Shown here: positions 6,852 through 12,474 of the stretch, piece after piece
How the letters are laid out: each line of letters begins with the position of its first letter
Numbering within the stretch: position 1 is the stretch's first letter
Assembly (NCBI GenBank): GCA_013695405.1
Contig: JACDAO010000084.1
Location: forward strand, 1 to 12,474
DNA: 12,474 nt
Reading direction: 5' to 3'
DNA from: Acidobacteriota bacterium
Lineage (GTDB): Bacteria; Acidobacteriota; Vicinamibacteria; Vicinamibacterales; Vicinamibacteraceae
Position numbers and translations under genes: made by a program
The notes under the pieces: generated by a model
Told to the model about the DNA's origin: nothing
Seen by the model: only the letters and a program-made list of their open reading frames with translations
Databases searched by the model: none

Positions 6852-6880
6852 ATTATGTGAAATGTTTCACAAGGCGTCAA
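6852..6880 (-). promoter_or_regulatory. Near-consensus sigma70 promoter upstream of the MBL-FAH pair
   Basis: Read on the minus strand: TTGACG (6880-6875), a 17-base spacer, CATAAT (6857-6852). Predicted transcription start is near 6845, giving a leader of about 224 bases before the TTG start of the MBL-fold gene. This is the best promoter match I can see in the window and sits in a conspicuous A/T-rich island in otherwise GC-rich DNA. Most of the spacer is a palindrome. Confidence 0.7.
6855..6872. promoter_or_regulatory. Rex-like / CRP-FNR-like palindromic operator inside the promoter spacer
   Basis: The plus strand reads ATGTGAA ATGT TTCACAA. The core TGTGAAA/TTTCACA (6856-6862 and 6865-6871) is a perfect 7-bp inverted repeat with two central bases. 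It fits the redox-sensor Rex operator pattern TTGTGAA-N4-TTCACAA at 13 of 14 fixed positions. It equally fits TGTGA-N6-TCACA, the CRP/FNR-family pattern, perfectly. Lying between -35 and -10 and overlapping the -10, a bound protein would be expected to repress. No rex or crp gene is in the window, so the regulator is not identified. Confidence 0.6.
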
Positions 6881-6911
6881 GCCCCGAACATCCGCTATGA
6901 CACGGGCGCGA

Positions 6912-7337
6912 TCAGCCGGCGTCGCCAATTCCCGCCGCCTCGGCCGTCACGGGCTGGTCTTCACCGGGCTGGAACAGGGCGCAGACCGCCCCCGCCGGAT
7001 CGCGGATGATGGCAAACTGCCCGGCGCCCATGTCGGTCGGCTCGCGTAACACCTCCCCACCCAGGGTGCGCACCTCGTCGACCGCGAAGGCGATGTCGAC
7101 AACCGTGAAGTAGACCAGCCAACTGGCCGGCAGGCCCTCGTTCGGGCCCTTGGCGTGACAGATGCCGGTCACGTCCTGGCCTTCCAGGTTGGTCATCGCG
7201 AAGTCCGAGTAGCCGTCCATCTCCACGTCGCGGTACTCCCAGCCGACCACTGCACGGTAGAAGTCACGGATGCCGGGGGCGTCCTCGACCGTCAAGTCGA
7301 CCCACCCCACCTGTCCCGGCTGAATCTCGTCAGGCAT
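6912..7337 (-). CDS. VOC family (glyoxalase/bleomycin-resistance fold) protein
   Basis: A 141-residue single-chain VOC protein with two beta-alpha-beta-beta-beta modules. Module one is about 8-60 (GQVGWVDLTVEDAPGIRDFY, then VVGWEYRDV). Module two is about 72-125 (SWLVYFTVVDIAFAVDEV, then FAIIRDPAGAVCALFQP). Positions that carry metal-binding His/Glu in true glyoxalases look occupied by other residues (for example the strand end reads CALFQP, not ELLE). A metal-independent or binding role is therefore as likely as catalysis. The gene overlaps the thioesterase 3' end by 8 bases; its ATG is embedded in the last codons of that gene, and GAGGA lies 4 bases before it. It is the last gene of the def-thyX unit. 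Substrate unknown. Confidence 0.85.
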   Translation of the reverse strand: MPDEIQPGQVGWVDLTVEDAPGIRDFYRAVVGWEYRDVEMDGYSDFAMTNLEGQDVTGICHAKGPNEGLPASWLVYFTVVDIAFAVDEVRTLGGEVLREPTDMGAGQFAIIRDPAGAVCALFQPGEDQPVTAEAAGIGDAG

Positions 7338-7767
7338 GCTGTCCTCGGTCTTCCGCGCCGATCGTCAGCCCCTCGTATTCCGCCACTCTCGTGCGGAAGG
7401 CGTCAGGGACCGCCGTCGGCGTCTGTCTCGTGTAGTCGAAGAACACCTGGGCCGACCGTCCCGAGGCGACCACCACGCCGAGGCGCTGGACCTCGTACGA
7501 CGCCCAGAAGCTGGTGCGCTTGAGTTCGGTGATGGCCGCACGCACGTCCAGCACGTCGCCGGGGTAGGCCTGACCCCGGAAGTCGAGCGAGACGTGGACG
7601 ATCGCCAGGCCGGTGAATGGCAGGTCGGGCAGCACCGCGTTCCAGTACTCGATCCGCGCCTGCTCGAGATAGGTCAGGTAGCTGGCGTTGTTGACGTGGC
7701 CGAAGGCATCGCAGTCGCTCCAGCGCACCACGATCGTGGTCGAGAACCGAAAGGCCGGCGCGCTCAC
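7330..7767 (-). CDS. Hotdog-fold acyl-CoA thioesterase (4HBT/YbgC-like)
   Basis: A 145-residue single hotdog domain of the 4HBT/FadM-YbgC group, hydrolysing acyl-CoA thioesters to free acid and CoA in the cytosol. The signature RWSDCDAFGHVNNASYLTYLEQAR (residues 15-38; key parts DCDAFGHVNN and YLEQAR) contains the predicted catalytic Asp D20. The later VSLDFRGQAYPGDVLDV and SGRSAQVFFD follow the fold. The start is GTG at 7767 within a GTGA overlap with the thyX stop, so it is translationally coupled; a longer upstream extension in the same frame would lie wholly inside thyX and is rejected. Length is normal for the family. Chain-length preference cannot be read. Confidence 0.88.
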   Translation of the reverse strand: MSAPAFRFSTTIVVRWSDCDAFGHVNNASYLTYLEQARIEYWNAVLPDLPFTGLAIVHVSLDFRGQAYPGDVLDVRAAITELKRTSFWASYEVQRLGVVVASGRSAQVFFDYTRQTPTAVPDAFRTRVAEYEGLTIGAEDRGQHA

Positions 7768-8600
7768 GCGAGCACGTCCGCGGCCTTGTCGACCAGCACC
7801 AGGCGACGCGCCTGCTCCATCTCGTGACGGTAGGCCTGCCAGCCGGTGAAGTTGCTGAAGCGCTCGCGCCCTTCGACCGCCCGGGCCACGTGCTCGAACG
7901 GCGACCAGTGACCGGCGTCGAGCAGGCGCTGGTGCAACTTCTGGTCGGCGTCGACATCGCGGGTGCCGACGTGGGTCAGGTAGCTGACCCGCGCACACCG
8001 GGCCACCGCTACCTGGCGTTGTGCCTCCGGGGACAACGGCGCGTCGTCGTCCGTGATGAACGGCAGGTGCCACTCGTCGGCGGCGCGCCGGGTCGGCGTC
8101 GACGCCTCGAACGCACCGCGCATCGAATCGGCCAGCCGCTTGATCTCCGGCTGCGCGTCCGGGTGGCAGCGCAGCGTGAAGAAGTTCTCGTAGGTGGTCG
8201 CCGACACGATCACGCTGGCCCACATCCACGGTTCGAGCGCGCGGTTGACGATCTGCTTGTGGACGCCGCTGGCCCGCAGCCGCTCGGCATGGGCGAGGGC
8301 GGAGTCGCGCGCCGCCAGCCACTCGGCCCGGGCCGCCTGCGCGGCGGGTTCGTCGAGCACCTCGCGGGCCTGCATGCCCGACTGGTTGCGGCCCCACTCG
8401 ACCGGCAGCACCGGGTCCTCGCGCAGCTGCTGCATCAGCCGCGTGGTCGGGATCGCGCGCGAACTCGAGGCGTTGCGCGAGAACATCCGATGGGTGTTGA
8501 ACTCGGGCAGGACGAAGCGCGGGAATCGCAGCACGAACGTGGTCAGACGCTCGCCGGCTGGATTGACGCTGTCCAGCAGCACCTCGGCGTGGTAGCCCAC
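7764..8600 (-). CDS. thyX: FAD-dependent thymidylate synthase (ThyX family)
   Basis: A 278-residue ThyX-family protein, making dTMP from dUMP with methylenetetrahydrofolate, FAD and NADPH. The diagnostic loop is THRMFSRNASSSR (36-48), which keeps HRxxSxNxxSxR of the ThyX motif but has Thr in place of the leading Arg. The SRNASSSRAIP form resembles a divergent ThyX branch I associate with phages and actinobacteria. Other supports are GHWSPFEHVARA (230-241) and NFTGWQAYR (250-258) near the C-terminus, together with VIVSATTYENFF in the middle. The start is GTG at 8600, 3 bases after the def stop, with GAGGA about 10 bases upstream. Whether it is the cell's main thymidylate synthase depends on whether thyA exists elsewhere. 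Confidence 0.87.
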   Translation of the reverse strand: MGYHAEVLLDSVNPAGERLTTFVLRFPRFVLPEFNTHRMFSRNASSSRAIPTTRLMQQLREDPVLPVEWGRNQSGMQAREVLDEPAAQAARAEWLAARDSALAHAERLRASGVHKQIVNRALEPWMWASVIVSATTYENFFTLRCHPDAQPEIKRLADSMRGAFEASTPTRRAADEWHLPFITDDDAPLSPEAQRQVAVARCARVSYLTHVGTRDVDADQKLHQRLLDAGHWSPFEHVARAVEGRERFSNFTGWQAYRHEMEQARRLVLVDKAADVLA

Positions 8601-8603
8601 CGG

Positions 8604-9143
8604 TTACGCGTCCTCGTCGTCGTCAACCGGGCGGCGATGATAGCGACTGTATTCGTCCAGGAACGACAGCGAGTCGAGCGACGGCATCCGGTCGAAGAAC
8701 AGCACCCCGTCGAGATGGTCGGTCTCGTGCTGGGCGACCCTGGCCTGGAAGTCGCGCAATTCGAGCTGGAACGGCTTGCCCTTGCGATCGAGCGCGTCGA
8801 GCCGGATGTGCGTGAAGCGCGGGACACGACCGCGGATGTCGGGGATGCTCAGGCAGCCCTCCCACTCGTCGGCCTTGGCGTCGGCCAGCGGCGTCACCAC
8901 CGGGTTGACGAACGGCATCACCTTGAGCTTGCCGTTCTCGCCCTCGATTCCGGCCACGAACAGACGAACGCCCTCGTGCACCTGGGGTGCGGCCAGGCCA
9001 ATCCCCTCGTACTCGATCATCGTGTCCATCATGTCGTCGATGAACTTCTGGAAGGCGGCGCCGCGCACTTCGGCGGGATCGAGCGCCCTGGCTCTGGTCC
9101 GCAGCACCGGGTGGCCCATGCGAGCGACTTTGAGGATGGACAT
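8604..9143 (-). CDS. def: Peptide deformylase
   Basis: A 179-residue peptide deformylase, removing the formyl group from nascent N-formylmethionyl proteins at the ribosome. All three motifs are complete: GIGLAAPQV (47-55), EGCLSIP (95-101) with metal ligand C97, and HETDHLDG (139-146) with ligands H139 and H143 and catalytic E140. The start MSILKVARMGHPVL is the canonical N-terminus of the family. No Shine-Dalgarno is visible; the bases upstream are a heptamer repeat tract. Its C-terminal tail ends in an acidic run (DDDEDA). It is first in a compact unit with thyX (3-base gap), the thioesterase and the VOC gene. The more usual fmt partner is absent here. Confidence 0.96.
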   Translation of the reverse strand: MSILKVARMGHPVLRTRARALDPAEVRGAAFQKFIDDMMDTMIEYEGIGLAAPQVHEGVRLFVAGIEGENGKLKVMPFVNPVVTPLADAKADEWEGCLSIPDIRGRVPRFTHIRLDALDRKGKPFQLELRDFQARVAQHETDHLDGVLFFDRMPSLDSLSFLDEYSRYHRRPVDDDEDA

Positions 9144-9146
9144 GCG

Positions 9147-9195
9147 GGCTGCGGGCTGACGGCTACAGGCTATGGGCTACAGGCAACGGGCTGCG
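9147..9195. repeat. Heptameric GGCTNNN tandem repeat tract upstream of def
   Basis: Seven uninterrupted 7-base units start at 9147, 9154, 9161, 9168, 9175, 9182 and 9189. Six begin GGCT and one GGCA; the last three bases vary. Two more heptamers (GGCCGAC at 9202 and 9209) follow after a 6-base break. The tract begins 4 bases before the def start codon (read on the minus strand) and replaces any ribosome binding site or clear promoter there. Confidence 0.75.
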
Positions 9196-9248
9196 CGCGA
9201 AGGCCGACGGCCGACAAGCGACCGCCGGCGACCTCACGATCGCGACCG

Positions 9249-10319
9249 TTACGCGATGGTGATCGAGCGGTCCAGATAGACGTCCTGGATCACGTTGAGC
9301 AGCTTGACGCCTTCGGCCAGCGGCCGCTGGAAGGCACGGCGGCCCATGATCAGGCCCATCCCACCGGCGCGCTTGTTTATGACCGCGGTCCGGACCGACT
9401 CGGCGAAGTCGTTCTCAGTGCTGGCACCGCCCGAGTTGATCAGGCCGATCCGTCCCATGTAGCAATTGGCCAGCTGGTAGCGGGTCATCTCGATCGGGTG
9501 ATCGCCGGGGATCAGGTCGCTGTAGACCTTCGGGTGGGTCTTGCCGAACTTGAGCGCGCTGTAGCCGCCGTTGGTCTCGGGCATCTTCTGCTTGATGATG
9601 TCCGCGCCGATGGTCACGCCGAGGTGGTTGGCTTGCCCCGTGAGGTCGGCGGCGACGTGGTAGTCGACGTCTTTGGTCTTGAAGGCTGCGTTGCGGGTGT
9701 AGCACCACAGCACCGTCAGCAGGCCGAGTTCGTGGGCGCGCGCGAAAGCCGCGCTCACTTCCTGAATCTGTCGGGTCGACTCCTCGGACCCGAAGTACAC
9801 GGTTGCGCCGACCGCAACGGCGCCCATTTCGAACGCCTGCTCGACGCTGGCGAACATGATTTGATCGTAGCGGTTCGGGTAGCTCAGGAACTCGTTGTGA
9901 TTGAGCTTCACCATGAACGGGATCTTGTGGGCCCACTTGCGTGCCACCGAGCCGAGCACGCCGAGCGTCGAGGTGACGCAGTTGCAGCCGCCCTCGTACG
10001 CGAGTCGGACGATGTTCTCGGAGTCGAAGTAGATCGGGTTGGGGGCGAAGCTCGAGCCGGCCGAGTGCTCGATGCCCTGGTCGACCGGGAAAATCGAGAC
10101 GTAGCCAGTGCCCGCCAGGCGACCGCTGTCGAGGATGTGCTGGTAGTTGCGCAGGACGCTCGGCGACCGGTCGGTGTGGCTGAACACGCGGTCGATGTAG
10201 TCGGGCCCGGGCAGGTGCAGGGTGTTGCGCGGGAAGCCCTTGGCCTCGTATGTCAGCAGCGCGTCGGCGTCGGCGCCGATCAGCGAGTGGATCTCGGACG
10301 TGGTGACGGTCGCGGTCAT
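9249..10319 (-). CDS. fbaB: Class I fructose-bisphosphate aldolase (DhnA/FbaB type)
   Basis: A 356-residue Schiff-base aldolase of the archaeal/bacterial DhnA type, interconverting fructose 1,6-bisphosphate with DHAP and glyceraldehyde 3-phosphate. It is a TIM barrel without metal. Landmarks: [11 protein letters not shown] (76-86) with D80, KLNHNEF (138-144), GATVYFGS (171-178), [13 protein letters not shown] (236-248) with K243 the likely Schiff-base lysine by position, LINSGGAS (293-300) and [12 protein letters not shown] (322-333), the phosphate-binding region. The start [10 protein letters not shown] is the only ATG consistent with the fold; AGGA lies 10 bases upstream. It is preceded by a -10-like element and a GC-rich inverted repeat, and the REP-like cluster separates it from hpnE. 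The def gene begins 105 bases downstream on the same strand, so partial read-through is possible. Confidence 0.94.
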   Translation of the reverse strand: MTATVTTSEIHSLIGADADALLTYEAKGFPRNTLHLPGPDYIDRVFSHTDRSPSVLRNYQHILDSGRLAGTGYVSIFPVDQGIEHSAGSSFAPNPIYFDSENIVRLAYEGGCNCVTSTLGVLGSVARKWAHKIPFMVKLNHNEFLSYPNRYDQIMFASVEQAFEMGAVAVGATVYFGSEESTRQIQEVSAAFARAHELGLLTVLWCYTRNAAFKTKDVDYHVAADLTGQANHLGVTIGADIIKQKMPETNGGYSALKFGKTHPKVYSDLIPGDHPIEMTRYQLANCYMGRIGLINSGGASTENDFAESVRTAVINKRAGGMGLIMGRRAFQRPLAEGVKLLNVIQDVYLDRSITIA

Positions 10320-10346
10320 GGTTGTATGAGTCCTGGGCCGGATGAA

Positions 10347-10372
10347 CGGGCAGACGTGCCCGCACAATTGTA
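10347..10372 (-). promoter_or_regulatory. Putative aldolase promoter -10 with adjacent inverted repeat
   Basis: Minus strand TACAAT (10372-10367) is a good -10 hexamer, but no -35 is recognisable 16-18 bases upstream. Transcription would start near 10360, inside the inverted repeat CGGGCA (10347-10352), GACG, TGCCCG (10357-10362). The repeat could be an operator or a 5'-end hairpin in a leader of about 40 bases. Confidence 0.4.
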
Positions 10373-10400
10373 GCCCGTCCCCGGAGTGGCGCTGCGCACC

Positions 10401-10531
10401 GAGGCGTAGCGGTCGGACCCGTCCGACCGTCCCGGGGCACCGCCGAGGCGTAGCGGTCGGACTCGTCCGACCGTCACCGGACACCGCCGAGGCGTAGCGG
10501 TCGGACCGTCCGACCGTCACCGGACACCGCC
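10401..10531 (+). repeat. Three tandem REP-like units (44, 44 and 43 bases)
   Basis: Units begin at 10401, 10445 and 10489. Each has GAGGC, the tetranucleotide GTAG, then the palindrome CGGTCGGAC / GTCCGACCG (9-bp perfect stem; 2-, 2- and 1-base loops at 10410-10429, 10454-10473, 10498-10516), then a less conserved spacer. GTAG followed by a palindrome is the layout of REP sequences mobilised by REP-associated tyrosine transposases. The stems are identical while the spacers differ slightly. Confidence 0.7.
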
Positions 10532-10550
10532 GGACAAGTCCGGCGGCTAC
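10527..10550 (-). repeat. REP-like unit in opposite orientation
   Basis: On the minus strand GTAG (10550-10547) is followed directly by the palindrome CCGCCGGAC, TT, GTCCGGCGG (10546-10527), a perfect 9-bp stem with a 2-base loop. It has the same GTAG-plus-palindrome design as the three units at 10401-10531 but a different stem sequence and reversed direction, so the cluster is BIME-like. Confidence 0.65.
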
Positions 10551-10585
10551 GGCATGTCGCAAGTCCGGCGGCTACGGCATGTCGC
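10536..10585. repeat. Perfect 25-bp tandem duplication
   Basis: Bases 10536-10560 are repeated exactly at 10561-10585. Each copy includes the GTAG and one arm of the minus-oriented palindrome, so the second copy is a half REP-like unit. The duplication ends 3 bases before the hpnE stop (10588), and looks like a recent slippage or recombination event. Confidence 0.8.
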
Positions 10586-10587
10586 GT

Positions 10588-11934
10588 CTACGGGGCCGTG
10601 GCGGCGGCTGCGGCGCGATGGCCCGAGACCACGGCGCCCTCGATGGTCGCCGGCAGGCCGGTGTCGGTCCAGTCGCCGGCCAGCAACAGCCCGCGGACCG
10701 GGGTGCGCAGGGACGGACGGGGCGGCTGGCCGGAGGCCAGCGAGAAGGTCGCGTTGGGCTCACGCACCACCCGAACCCGCTGCACCTGGGCGCGGGTCAG
10801 GCCGGGCAGCGCGGTGGTCGCCTCGGCCAGGGCCAGGTCGGCCAGTTCCTGGTTACTGCGTCGCAACACGTGGTCGGCGCCGCTGGCCACCAGCGTGAAG
10901 TGCGAGGCCGATTCGCCGAAGGCCCAGCGCTTGTCGAACATCCAGTGAAAGGTTCGCTCCGGCAGGCCGACGAACGGCGCCGGCAGGGCGCCCCGCTCCA
11001 GCCACAGGTTGACCGAGACAATCGACGAGGAGGCGCGGGTCGATTCGGCGGCGACCAGATCCCGCAGCGGACCGTGTTCGTGGCCACGCAGCACGTTGGC
11101 CAGGCCAAACCACGGCACCGCGACCACCACGGTCTCGGCACGCACCGAGGTGCCGCGGGTGTCGACGTAGCCGACCCTGTCGCCCGCCAGCACCACCCGC
11201 GACGGGGCGTCGAGCTTGACCTGCCCGCCGTGTGCTTCGAGGTAGGCGCGCGCCGGCTCGCCAAACACCTGGTGCAGGGGCCGGGCCGGCACGCCGAGCG
11301 CCGCGTCGAACGGGTCGTCGCTGAAAATCTGGCCAAGCACGCGGACGAACGGCGCCGCTTCGGCCAGGGTAATCGGTTGATTGAGCGCCGCGAGCGCCAG
11401 CGGTTCCCACAGTTGCGCTACCAGGGTCGGCGTCTGCCGATGACGGCCGAGCCACTGCGCGACGGTCTCGCCGTCCAGCACCGGCAGGGCCGTGCCCTGC
11501 GTCACGGCTCGCCGCGCCAGCTTCAGCGGCGCCAGCATCCGCGTCGCCGCCCATCGGTCCCGCCACGTCAGGGCCTGCCACCGCAGCAGCCCGCCGGCCA
11601 GGTGCAGCGGCGGACGCCAGGGCGGACAGGCGAGCCGCGTCACCCGCCCGTCGAGGTCGACGCTGGTGAACGCCAGCCGCGGCTGGAACTGCACCGCCTC
11701 CCCGGCGCCGACACGCCGCAGGTAGGCGCGGGTCTCGTGGTAGCACCCCATCAGCACATGCTGGCCGTTGTCGACGTATTCGCCCGACTCGCGGTCGAGG
11801 AAGGCGGTCGCCCGGCCGCCGAGCTGAGCACGCGCCTCGAGCACCAGCACCCGCGCGCCGCGCTCGGCCAGCGCACACGCGGCCGACAGGCCCGCACAGC
11901 CGGCCCCGATCACGATCACGTCCGGAGAGGTCAT
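10588..11934 (-). CDS. hpnE: Hydroxysqualene dehydroxylase / squalene-associated FAD-dependent desaturase HpnE
   Basis: A 448-residue FAD-dependent amine-oxidase-fold protein. In the HpnCDE route, HpnE reduces hydroxysqualene to squalene, the precursor of hopanoids. The N-terminal Rossmann motif is VIVIGAGCAGLSAA (6-19) with G10, G12 and G15; E33 in VLEAR binds the ribose, and GGRA (39-42) follows. The family C-terminal FAD motif is GLLLAGDWTDTGLP with ATIEGAV (415-435). The HxxMGCYHET region (59-68) is characteristic of HpnE rather than of carotenoid desaturases. The ATG at 11934 overlaps the hpnD stop as ATGA, giving translational coupling; an in-frame extension upstream lies inside hpnD and is rejected. 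It is the last gene before the REP-like cluster. Confidence 0.93.
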   Translation of the reverse strand: MTSPDVIVIGAGCAGLSAACALAERGARVLVLEARAQLGGRATAFLDRESGEYVDNGQHVLMGCYHETRAYLRRVGAGEAVQFQPRLAFTSVDLDGRVTRLACPPWRPPLHLAGGLLRWQALTWRDRWAATRMLAPLKLARRAVTQGTALPVLDGETVAQWLGRHRQTPTLVAQLWEPLALAALNQPITLAEAAPFVRVLGQIFSDDPFDAALGVPARPLHQVFGEPARAYLEAHGGQVKLDAPSRVVLAGDRVGYVDTRGTSVRAETVVVAVPWFGLANVLRGHEHGPLRDLVAAESTRASSSIVSVNLWLERGALPAPFVGLPERTFHWMFDKRWAFGESASHFTLVASGADHVLRRSNQELADLALAEATTALPGLTRAQVQRVRVVREPNATFSLASGQPPRPSLRTPVRGLLLAGDWTDTGLPATIEGAVVSGHRAAAAATAP

Positions 11935-12474
11935 TTCGTGATGCGCACGACGCGGGACGCCTGCGGCAGCGCCATCGTCCGCATCCACGTGACCGCGGCC
12001 AGGCAAGCCTTGCGCGCGCGGGGTACCCTCACCCGGCCGGCAAAGACGTCATAGCGACGGGCGGCGATGCGCACCAGCAGATCACCGTAAATCGCGCCCA
12101 TGATCCGCGCAGCCACCAGCCGGCGGGCGTCTTCGGGTGGCAGCGCCGCCTCGGCCCGCGCGAACTGATCGCGAGCGCGCTGGGCTTGCTGTTCGAGCAG
12201 CGTCGCAATTGGCCGGGTCAGCCGGCCGGCACGCAAATCGGCTTGGCCGACGCCGTGCGCGGCCATCTCGTCGAGCGGAATGTAGAGCCGGTCCCGCACC
12301 AGATCCGACGGCACGTCGCGGAGGATGTTGGTCAGTTGCAGGGCCAGCCCGAGTTCCACGGCGTACCGTCGGGTGGACGGATTCTCGTAGCCGAACACCT
12401 CGATGCAGACCAGCCCGACCGTCGAGGCGACCTTGTAGCAGTAGTCGCGCAGGTCTGCGAAGGTTGCAAAGCGG
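11931..12474 (-). CDS. hpnD: Presqualene diphosphate synthase HpnD (5' end missing)
   Basis: The C-terminal 180 residues of a squalene/phytoene synthase family protein; the frame runs off the window edge. HpnD condenses two farnesyl diphosphates to presqualene diphosphate. Visible are YCYKVASTVGLVCIEVFGY, read from 12438 (key parts YCYKVAS and VGL), and the second aspartate-rich motif NILRDVPSDLVRDRLYIP, whose DxxxD aspartates bind diphosphate-bound Mg2+. The first Asp-rich motif would lie outside the window. HpnD rather than HpnC is inferred from its coupling to hpnE (ATGA overlap) and the YCYKVAS/CIEVFGY wording; hpnC is expected just beyond the right edge. A phytoene synthase is a less likely alternative. 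Confidence 0.88.
   Translation of the reverse strand, partial: RFATFADLRDYCYKVASTVGLVCIEVFGYENPSTRRYAVELGLALQLTNILRDVPSDLVRDRLYIPLDEMAAHGVGQADLRAGRLTRPIATLLEQQAQRARDQFARAEAALPPEDARRLVAARIMGAIYGDLLVRIAARRYDVFAGRVRVPRARKACLAAVTWMRTMALPQASRVVRITK

Larger units (their letters stand above)
6622..6911. other. 290-base intergenic region between the VOC gene and the MBL-fold gene
   Basis: Besides the promoter and operator at 6852-6880, this region holds the presumed untranslated leader of the MBL-FAH transcript (about 6845-6622). Weakly coding-like frames on both strands lack a plausible start with a ribosome binding site and use codons unlike the neighbours. I recognise no riboswitch class, tRNA or repeat. 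One minus-strand frame encodes a hydrophobic stretch near 6777-6715 (around FGVLLSYAVLRPALVDIF), possibly a decayed gene. Confidence 0.5.

Noticed and set aside
6590..6928. 112-codon minus-strand frame across the VOC/MBL intergenic region
   Set aside because: It would start with TTG inside the VOC 3' end without a ribosome binding site, it contains the strong promoter and operator within it, and the protein has no recognisable motif. Kept only as a possible relic in the leader finding.
6806..7009. 67-codon plus-strand frame beginning with TTG near the Rex-like site
   Set aside because: No ribosome binding site, overlaps the VOC 3' end in antisense, and its composition becomes Arg/Pro-rich after residue 40.
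7824..10373. 849-codon open frame on the plus strand, antisense to thyX, def and the aldolase
   Set aside because: It spans several well-identified minus-strand genes and their intergenic repeats, has no recognisable domain, and is rich in Arg/Val/Asp/His as expected for an antisense frame in GC-rich DNA.
10401..10585. CRISPR array reading of the repeat cluster
   Set aside because: The near-identical 44-base units include the 'spacers', there are only three, and no cas gene is visible; the GTAG-palindrome layout fits REP elements instead.
10579..12054. 491-codon plus-strand open frame antisense to hpnE
   Set aside because: Shadow of hpnE: Arg/Gln/Gly-rich, no domain, starts inside the repeat cluster.

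Overview
The window is GC-rich (about two thirds G+C by eye), densely packed and almost entirely chromosomal-housekeeping in character. Gene content (HpnD/HpnE squalene synthesis, class I DhnA-type fructose-bisphosphate aldolase, secreted CocE-type hydrolase, M20 dipeptidase) and the G-rich heptameric repeats between genes suggest a soil-type Acidobacteriota, perhaps near Vicinamibacteria. That placement is inference from gene style, not from a marker gene. No rRNA, tRNA, CRISPR array, transposase or prophage gene is visible.

Layout, left to right. (1) 2-133: tail of an unidentified membrane-anchored protein (+). (2) 166-2076: exported CocE/NonD-type serine hydrolase (+), preceded by a perfect hairpin touching its ribosome binding site. 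(3) 2107-3492: cytosolic M20 dipeptidase (-), then 3558-4409: two-domain rhodanese (-). (4) 4512-4928: small winged-helix regulator (+), divergent from the rhodanese and with a good sigma70-type promoter. (5) 4964-6621: a translationally coupled pair on the minus strand, metallo-beta-lactamase-fold hydrolase then FAH-family enzyme, behind a near-consensus promoter whose spacer is filled by a Rex/CRP-like palindrome. (6) 6912-9143: compact four-gene minus-strand operon def-thyX-thioesterase-VOC with overlapping or nearly touching ends. (7) 9249-10319: class I aldolase (-). (8) 10401-10585: a cluster of REP-like GTAG-plus-palindrome elements in both orientations. (9) 10588-12474: hpnE and the 3' part of hpnD (-), the last steps of squalene synthesis feeding hopanoids or related terpenoids.

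How they work together: most neighbours share no obvious pathway. The clear functional units are hpnD-hpnE (presqualene diphosphate to squalene), the def/thyX group (translation start and dTMP supply, both linked to folate one-carbon chemistry) and the coupled hydrolase pair. The most interesting non-coding material is the redox/CRP-type operator at 6855-6872, the REP-like cluster at 10401-10585, and three separate tracts of 7-bp-periodic repeats (2081-2120, 3508-3549, 9147-9195), one of which supplies a gene's stop codon. I did not find a convincing wholly new multi-gene system.
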